The notes beneath the pieces are model-generated. The model ran no database searches and had not been told where the DNA came from. It was given only the letters and a program-made list of their open reading frames with translations. The translations under genes were made by a program, and so were the position numbers. This document shows positions 57,598 through 64,000 of a stretch of DNA of 64,000 bases, piece after piece. Each line of letters begins with the position of its first letter. Position 1 is the first letter of the stretch. The stretch is from Serpens gallinarum (lineage in GTDB: Bacteria; Pseudomonadota; Gammaproteobacteria; Pseudomonadales; Pseudomonadaceae): positions 1-64,000 of the forward strand of contig NZ_JACSQG010000001.1 in NCBI RefSeq assembly GCF_014836765.1, given 5' to 3'.

Positions 57598-59712
57598 TCA
57601 GGCCCTGACCCGCGTAATGCGCGTCACGCCCATCAGAATGCGCAGTTTCTTGATGACCCGCGCCAGGTGTACACGGTCACGCACGCTGACCACCATCTGC
57701 ACCACACTGAGGCGGCCGTCGCGTTCGTCCATGCTGATTTTTTCGATGTTGCCATCAGCGGCGTTGACGCTGCCGGCAAGCAGGGCGATGAGTCCGCGCT
57801 GGTGTTCCAGTTCAACGCGCAGTTCGACATTGAATTCGCCGCTAACGTCCTTGGCCCAGGTCAGCGGGATGCATTTTTCCGGGTTGGTGCGAATCTCGGC
57901 GATGTTTTTGCACCCATCGAGGTGCACCACCATGCCCTTGCCGGCCGACAGGTGCCCCACAATCGGATCGCCGGGAATCGGCGTGCAGCACTTGGCGAAG
58001 CTGAGCACCAGGCCTTCGGTGCCGCGAATAGCCAGCGGACCTTCGGCGGCGCTGGGCAGCTGCTCGTTGCTGTCGCCGGTGAGTAGGCGACGCGCCACGA
58101 CGTAGGCCATGCGATTGCCCAAACCGATCTCTTCGAGCAAATCCTCGACGACTTCAAGCTGATACGCGTCGAGCAGGACCTGGAAGCGTTCCGGGGCAAT
58201 ATGCTCCAGATCGCTGTCAAAGCCGGCCAGCGCCTTGTTGAGCAGACGTTCGCCGAGGCTGATCGACTCGGAGCGACGCTGCTGCTTGAGGGCGTGGCGG
58301 ATATGGGTACGCGCCTTGCCGCTGACCACGAAGTTCAGCCAGGCGGGATTCGGCCGGGTGCCGGGTGCGGTGACGATTTCCACGGTTTCGCCGCTTTCCA
58401 GCGGTTGCGACAGCGGTGCCAGGCGGCGGTTGATGCGACAGGCGATGCAGCTGTTGCCGACATCGGTGTGCACCGCATAGGCAAAGTCGACCGCGGTGGA
58501 GCCTTTGGGCAGCTCCATGATGCGGCCCTTGGGCGTGAAGACGTAGACCTCGTCGGGAAACAGGTCGATCTTCACGCTCTCGATGAACTCCAGCGAGTTG
58601 CCGGCGCGCTGCTGCAGTTCGAGCACACCCTTGAGCCAGCGTCTGGCACGGGCATGGTTGCCCTTGGGCTGCTCATCATCACTGGATTTGTACAGCCAGT
58701 GCGCAGCAATGCCGTTGTTGGCCAGCTCTTCCATTTCGCGGGTGCGAATCTGGATTTCGATGGGCACGCCATGCATGCCGAACAGTGTGGTGTGCAGCGA
58801 TTGGTAGCCGTTGGCCTTGGGAATCGCGATGTAGTCTTTGAAACGCCCGGGTAACGGTTTGTACAGACTGTGCACGGCGCCCAGCACGCGGTAGCAGGTA
58901 TCGACCTTGTCGACCACGATGCGGAACGCATAGACGTCCATGATTTCGTGGAACGCCTTGCGCTTGCCGCGCATCTTCTTGTAGATGCTGAACAGGTGCT
59001 TCTCGCGGCCACTGACCTCGCCGCCCAGGCCTTCACGCTCCAGACAATGGGTCAGCGATGCTTCGATCTTGTTGACGATTTCCTTGCGATTGCCCCGCGC
59101 GCCGCGCACTGCCGCACGGATGCGTTCGCAGCGCATCGGGTACATGGCGCGAAAGCCGAGGTCTTCGAACTCGACGCGAATGTTGTGCATGCCCAGGCGA
59201 TTGGCGATGGGCGCGTAGATTTCCAGGGTTTCCTTGGCAATGCGCCGGCTCTTCTCGTGCGGCATGGCATCGAGGGTGCGCATGTTGTGCAGGCGGTCGG
59301 CGAGCTTGACCAGGATCACGCGAATGTCGCGGGCCATGGCCATGGCCATTTTCTGGAAGTTTTCCGCTTGCGCCTCGGCCTTGGTCTCGAAGTTCATCTG
59401 GGTCAGTTTGCTGACCCCGTCGACCAGTTCGGCGACGGTTTCGCCAAATTGCACGGTGAGCGCTTCCTTGGCGATGCCGGTGTCCTCGATCACGTCGTGC
59501 AGCATGGCGGCCATCAGGCTCTGATGGTCCATGTGCATTTCCGCGAGGATATTGGCCACCGCCAGAGGATGGGTGACGTAGGCTTCGCCACTGCGCCGGC
59601 GCTGCCCGTCATGGGCCTGCTCGGCGTAGAAATAGGCGCGGCGGACCAGGTTGACCTGGTCCGGGCCCAGATAGGTCGACAACCTGTCGGCGAGGATTTC
59701 AATACCGGGCAT
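57598..59712 (-). CDS. spoT: Bifunctional (p)ppGpp synthetase/hydrolase SpoT
   Basis: A 704-residue SpoT controlling the stringent response. The HD hydrolase site is intact (LHDVIEDT, residues 71-78). The synthetase domain has GYQSLHTTLFG and EIQIRTREME. TGS (about 385-445) and C-terminal ACT domains follow. It sits in the conserved cluster gmk-rpoZ-spoT, which puts a ppGpp enzyme next to omega, the RNA polymerase subunit that forms part of a ppGpp site. Confidence 0.97.
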   Translation of the reverse strand: MPGIEILADRLSTYLGPDQVNLVRRAYFYAEQAHDGQRRRSGEAYVTHPLAVANILAEMHMDHQSLMAAMLHDVIEDTGIAKEALTVQFGETVAELVDGVSKLTQMNFETKAEAQAENFQKMAMAMARDIRVILVKLADRLHNMRTLDAMPHEKSRRIAKETLEIYAPIANRLGMHNIRVEFEDLGFRAMYPMRCERIRAAVRGARGNRKEIVNKIEASLTHCLEREGLGGEVSGREKHLFSIYKKMRGKRKAFHEIMDVYAFRIVVDKVDTCYRVLGAVHSLYKPLPGRFKDYIAIPKANGYQSLHTTLFGMHGVPIEIQIRTREMEELANNGIAAHWLYKSSDDEQPKGNHARARRWLKGVLELQQRAGNSLEFIESVKIDLFPDEVYVFTPKGRIMELPKGSTAVDFAYAVHTDVGNSCIACRINRRLAPLSQPLESGETVEIVTAPGTRPNPAWLNFVVSGKARTHIRHALKQQRRSESISLGERLLNKALAGFDSDLEHIAPERFQVLLDAYQLEVVEDLLEEIGLGNRMAYVVARRLLTGDSNEQLPSAAEGPLAIRGTEGLVLSFAKCCTPIPGDPIVGHLSAGKGMVVHLDGCKNIAEIRTNPEKCIPLTWAKDVSGEFNVELRVELEHQRGLIALLAGSVNAADGNIEKISMDERDGRLSVVQMVVSVRDRVHLARVIKKLRILMGVTRITRVRA

Positions 59713-59774
59713 GAGATTACCTCCTGCTGCCGGTGAGGATCCCGGTTACCGAGAGACGTCGACCAGGCATGATT

Positions 59775-60041
59775 TTACAGAGCCTCGTTGTTCGCCTCGT
59801 CCTCGAAGGCAGCGAACAGCGGCTCGTCTTCAACGATTTCTTCCTGGGCGATTACGTCGTAATCGATCAGGCCACTGGCGATTTCACGCAGGGCGACAAC
59901 GGTGGGCTTGTCATTTTCCCAGGCGACCTTCGGCTCCTTGCCGCCGGTGGCCAACTGACGGGAACGCTTGGTGGCGAGCATGACCAGCTCGAAGCGGTTA
60001 TCAACGTTGTCCAGGCAGTCTTCAACGGTAACGCGGGCCAT
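59775..60041 (-). CDS. rpoZ: RNA polymerase omega subunit
   Basis: An 88-residue omega subunit with [20 protein letters not shown] and ATKRSRQL near the N-terminus. It stabilises RNA polymerase and shapes one ppGpp-binding site. AGAGGA lies six bases before ATG 60041; the frame extends further upstream without family resemblance. It lies between gmk and spoT. Confidence 0.97.
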   Translation of the reverse strand: MARVTVEDCLDNVDNRFELVMLATKRSRQLATGGKEPKVAWENDKPTVVALREIASGLIDYDVIAQEEIVEDEPLFAAFEDEANNEAL

Positions 60042-60257
60042 GGTGTTCCTCTGCGAATAGCGAATGGGGCGGCTGCCCAAGGGGGCGAGCGGACTGGCAA
60101 GTCTAGAAAATCACCAGCATTAAGGGAAGCTTTAAAAGCAACGGCTCACGATAAGCGACACGCTGCAGGCCCGCTAAACGCGGGCGCTCATGGATTCGGC
60201 GAGCGAGTCAGAGCGGCGGTAAACGCCATCCACCCTCCGCGATTATTAGTACAGCCT

Positions 60258-61753
<1,496 letters not shown>

Positions 61754-61929
61754 GGGATAAACCTCTGGGATATGGGTAACGAAAGACCCGAGATTGTAAG
61801 GGAAAAAACACCTTTAAGCTGTAGGCTTCCCGCCTTGGACGCCACGCGGACGCCTCGTATGGCGTGCCGTCCGGCTCAATCCACGGGTTGCCTTGAGCGG
61901 GCAACTGCCTATATGGCCGACCAACCCCC

Positions 61930-61935
61930 TATAAT
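61930..61935 (+). promoter_or_regulatory. -10 element (TATAAT) before rph
   Basis: A consensus TATAAT lies 34 bases upstream of the rph ATG. The matching -35 region is weak (around 61906-61912). It most likely drives rph, divergent from yicC. Confidence 0.55.
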
Positions 61936-61969
61936 GTCGGCTGAAATTTCTCTCCAGCAGGAAGTCCCA

Positions 61970-62692
61970 ATGAAGCGACCCAGTGGCCGCGCCGCCGAAC
62001 AGCTGCGTCAGATCCGCATTACCCGCAACTACACCAAGCATGCCGAAGGCTCGGTACTGGTCGAGTTCGGCGATACCAAGGTGATCTGCACCGTGAGTGT
62101 CGAGTCCGGCGTGCCGCGCTTTCTCAAAGGGCAGGGACAGGGCTGGCTGACCGCCGAATACGGCATGCTGCCGCGTGCCACCGGCGAACGCACTCAACGC
62201 GAGGCCAGCCGCGGCAAGCAAGGCGGCCGCACCCTGGAAATCCAGCGTTTGATCGGTCGCTCGCTGCGCGCTGCGCTGGACATGAGCAAGCTGGGCGAGA
62301 ACACCTTGTACGTCGACTGCGACGTGATCCAGGCGGATGGCGGCACCCGCACCGCGTCGATCACCGGCGCCATGGTTGCGCTGATTGATGCACTGAAAGT
62401 CCTCAAGAAGCGCGGCGCCTTGAAAAATGGCGATCCGATCAAGCAGATGATTGCGGCGGTCTCGGTGGGCATCTATCAGGGCGAGCCGGTGCTGGACCTT
62501 GATTACCTGGAAGACTCCGCGGCGGAAACCGACCTCAACGTGGTCATGACCGACGCTGGCGGTTTCATTGAAGTACAAGGCACTGCTGAAGGCGCCCCGT
62601 TCCAGCCGGAAGAGCTCAATGCCATGCTGGCCCTGGCCCGCAGCGGCCTTGATGAACTATTCGCCTTGCAGCGCGCCGCGCTGGCCGACTGA
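61970..62692 (+). CDS. rph: Ribonuclease PH
   Basis: A 240-residue phosphate-dependent 3'-to-5' exoribonuclease that trims tRNA 3' ends. It begins [20 protein letters not shown] and has [20 protein letters not shown] and [20 protein letters not shown] (family hallmarks, within 20 each). GCAGGAA precedes ATG 61970. An intact C-terminus shows no frameshift of the E. coli K-12 type. Confidence 0.97.
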   Translation: MKRPSGRAAEQLRQIRITRNYTKHAEGSVLVEFGDTKVICTVSVESGVPRFLKGQGQGWLTAEYGMLPRATGERTQREASRGKQGGRTLEIQRLIGRSLRAALDMSKLGENTLYVDCDVIQADGGTRTASITGAMVALIDALKVLKKRGALKNGDPIKQMIAAVSVGIYQGEPVLDLDYLEDSAAETDLNVVMTDAGGFIEVQGTAEGAPFQPEELNAMLALARSGLDELFALQRAALAD

Positions 62693-62705
62693 AGGAACCC
62701 CGGCG

Positions 62706-63074
62706 ATGAACGATCAACCCCTGGTTCCGCAGCCCAGTGTCGAGGCTCGTCGCTGGGCCATGCTCTGTCACTACGCCGCTTTCGCCTGGTTCATCGTGCC
62801 GATGATTGGCAATGTGCTGGGGCCGCTGATCGTCTGGCAGCTGAAGAAGGACCTGGATCCGTTCGTTGACCAACAGGGCAAGGAAGCGCTGAACTTCCAG
62901 ATCACGGTCAGCGTTGCGTTGATGGTCTGCGGGCTGTTGGCCTGGATACTGATCGGCTTCCCGCTGATGGTACTGGTCAGCGTGGTTGCCCTGGTGCTGG
63001 TGATCATTGCGGGCATCAAGGCCAACGACGGGGTGGCCTATCGGTACCCCTTCTGTTGGCGGTTGGTGAAATAA
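62706..63074 (+). CDS. DUF4870 membrane protein
   Basis: A 122-residue protein with three hydrophobic segments. The family pattern is WAMLCHYAAFAWFIVP, GPLIVWQLKKDLDPFVDQQG and ALNFQITVSVALM. Function unknown. The reading frame is open upstream through the end of rph, but AAGGA before ATG 62706 gives a normal family start. It follows rph by 13 bases. Confidence 0.9.
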   Translation: MNDQPLVPQPSVEARRWAMLCHYAAFAWFIVPMIGNVLGPLIVWQLKKDLDPFVDQQGKEALNFQITVSVALMVCGLLAWILIGFPLMVLVSVVALVLVIIAGIKANDGVAYRYPFCWRLVK

Positions 63075-63103
63075 AAAAAGCCCTGCAGATGCAGGGCTTT
63101 TTT
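63074..63103. terminator. Bidirectional terminator after the DUF4870 gene
   Basis: AAAAAAGCCCTGC (63074-63086) pairs perfectly with GCAGGGCTTTTTT (63091-63103) around a four-base loop. It overlaps the DUF4870 stop codon and separates it from the convergent small secreted-protein gene. Confidence 0.95.
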
Positions 63104-63115
63104 ATGGCGCGGTGC

Positions 63116-63328
63116 TCAGTTGCATTCCAAGGGCATGCCGCACGGGGCGAAACCGCAAAAGGCGTCGACACTGCCAACATCGCCCTCGACCGGCTCCTGA
63201 GTGCGCAAGGCGTTCACCGGGCCGTCCTGCAGGTTGGTGTGAGTGTCGATAACCAGCGCAGCGCTAATCGCCAGGAGCAGCGCCAGCAGCAGGAGGCGCG
63301 CAGGGCTACGGGGTTGAGTGGTGCTCAT
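63116..63328 (-). CDS. Small membrane-anchored cysteine-containing protein
   Basis: A 70-residue protein with one N-terminal hydrophobic segment (about 10-27) and a short exported tail ending CGFAPCGMPLECN, which has three cysteines. The ATG (MSTTQPRS) lies two bases from the stop of the YeeE-like gene, overlapping as ATGA, with GGAG upstream. I recognise no named family. Its place suggests it serves the sulfur transporter. Confidence 0.72.
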   Translation of the reverse strand: MSTTQPRSPARLLLLALLLAISAALVIDTHTNLQDGPVNALRTQEPVEGDVGSVDAFCGFAPCGMPLECN

Positions 63329-63329
63329 C

Positions 63330-64000
63330 TCAGTTCTCCAGGCCAAACCAGCGGCGGGCGCGTACGCCGAGCAAGCTGCCGATGAAGGCCAGGGCAAACC
63401 AGACCCAACCGTGCAGGCTGCCGGAGGCGATGCCGCTAAACAGCGCGCCGACGTTGCAACCAAAGGCCAGACGTGCGCCATAGCCCATCAGCAGCCCACC
63501 GATGATGGCGGCCAGAGCCGAACCGAGCGGAATGCGTGTTACTGGGGCGAAACGCCCGGCCAGGCCGGCAGCAAACAGCGCACCGAGAATCAGGCCGAAG
63601 TTGGTCACCGAGGTGGTTTCGGCCAGGATCGGCCCTTCCAGGGCGGCGGCCGGCATCGACCAGGTCCAGTATTCCCAGCTGCTGACGTCCAGACCGACCA
63701 GTCCGGCGAGCTTGGCACCCCACAGGTTGAAGGCGAAGGTCACCGACCACGGCTGTCCCGACAGCAGCAGGTTGGCCACGCTGAGCAGCGCTAGAGCTAG
63801 CGAAGCCCAGGCCAGCGGCCAATAGCCGCGCCATAGGCGCTGTCCGTTGCTCAGCTCAGGGACACCGGCGGGCGCGCGAAAAATCGAGGCCACTTGCTGC
63901 CGCTTGCGTTGCTCCCAGCGGCGCGCCAGGAAGAACACGCCGCCAAGAGCGGCCAGCTGCAGGATGATAACCGGCAGTGAACCCCAGTCGTTGGCGGGTT
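63330..64000 (-). CDS. YeeE/YedE-family sulfur transporter, C-terminal part
   Basis: At least 223 residues; the frame stays open to the window end, so the N-terminal half lies outside. It has several hydrophobic helices and the family motif MGYGARLAFGCNVGALFSG, with the conserved cysteine of YeeE/YedE thiosulfate (sulfur) importers. A GTG at 63938 is in frame but is internal, since coding continues above it. Confidence 0.88.
   Translation of the reverse strand, partial: PANDWGSLPVIILQLAALGGVFFLARRWEQRKRQQVASIFRAPAGVPELSNGQRLWRGYWPLAWASLALALLSVANLLLSGQPWSVTFAFNLWGAKLAGLVGLDVSSWEYWTWSMPAAALEGPILAETTSVTNFGLILGALFAAGLAGRFAPVTRIPLGSALAAIIGGLLMGYGARLAFGCNVGALFSGIASGSLHGWVWFALAFIGSLLGVRARRWFGLEN

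Overview
This 64-kb window is chromosomal DNA from a Pseudomonas-type gammaproteobacterium. The evidence is high GC content, Shine-Dalgarno-led genes, and a gene order from pst-phoU through phoBR, ubiCA, rubredoxin, hupP, recG-oxyR, spoT-rpoZ-gmk and rph that matches what I recall of the P. aeruginosa PA5333-PA5371 region. The species cannot be named from sequence reading alone. The window opens in the last ~71 bases of a 5S rRNA gene, so an rRNA operon lies just upstream.

Region 1 (153-27402, all minus strand) is a complete type VI secretion (T6SS) locus of the P. aeruginosa HSI-II type. In transcription order: tssA, tssB, tssC, tssE, a PAAR gene, tssF, tssG, clpV, sfa (sigma-54 activator), vgrG, a four-helix membrane protein, a DUF4123 adaptor, a lipoprotein, a class-3 lipase effector, a 43-residue lipoprotein (orfX), fha, tssJ, tssK, tssL, tssM, stp1 (PP2C phosphatase) and stk1 (Ser/Thr kinase). 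Two things depart from the HSI-II plan I know: a PAAR spike-tip gene between tssE and tssF, and a full spike/adaptor/effector/immunity cassette between sfa and orfX. No hcp gene is present here.

Region 2 (27403-31217) holds an AT-rich gap with a perfect palindrome upstream of tssA, a hexose-6-phosphate mutarotase, the two membrane subunits of a TRAP transporter without its binding protein, and an acyl-CoA thioesterase.

Region 3 (31330-44490) is the phosphate regulon: pstS-pstC-pstA-pstB-phoU on the plus strand and phoB-phoR on the minus strand. PHO-box-like 11-bp-phased repeats lie before pstS, pstC and phoB. Palindromic repeats flank pstB. Between phoU and phoR sit a receiver protein with a possible PilZ-like C-terminus, a DUF4124-M23 peptidase, a small unknown protein and a CNNM/CorC-type membrane protein.

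Region 4 (44600-64000) is housekeeping: a secreted-repeat protein, ubiA/ubiC, rubredoxin and its reductase, an HU-family protein, an SCP2 protein, a YbaK-HDOD protein, recG-oxyR, exbB-exbD-tonB, an SDR/epimerase, ridA, spoT, rpoZ, gmk, yicC, rph, a DUF4870 protein and the C-terminal part of a YeeE/YedE sulfur transporter running off the window. Strong stem-loop terminators are visible at several boundaries. Several genes are too short for a usual ORF cutoff but are clear: orfX at 9303-9434 and rubredoxin at 46654-46821.
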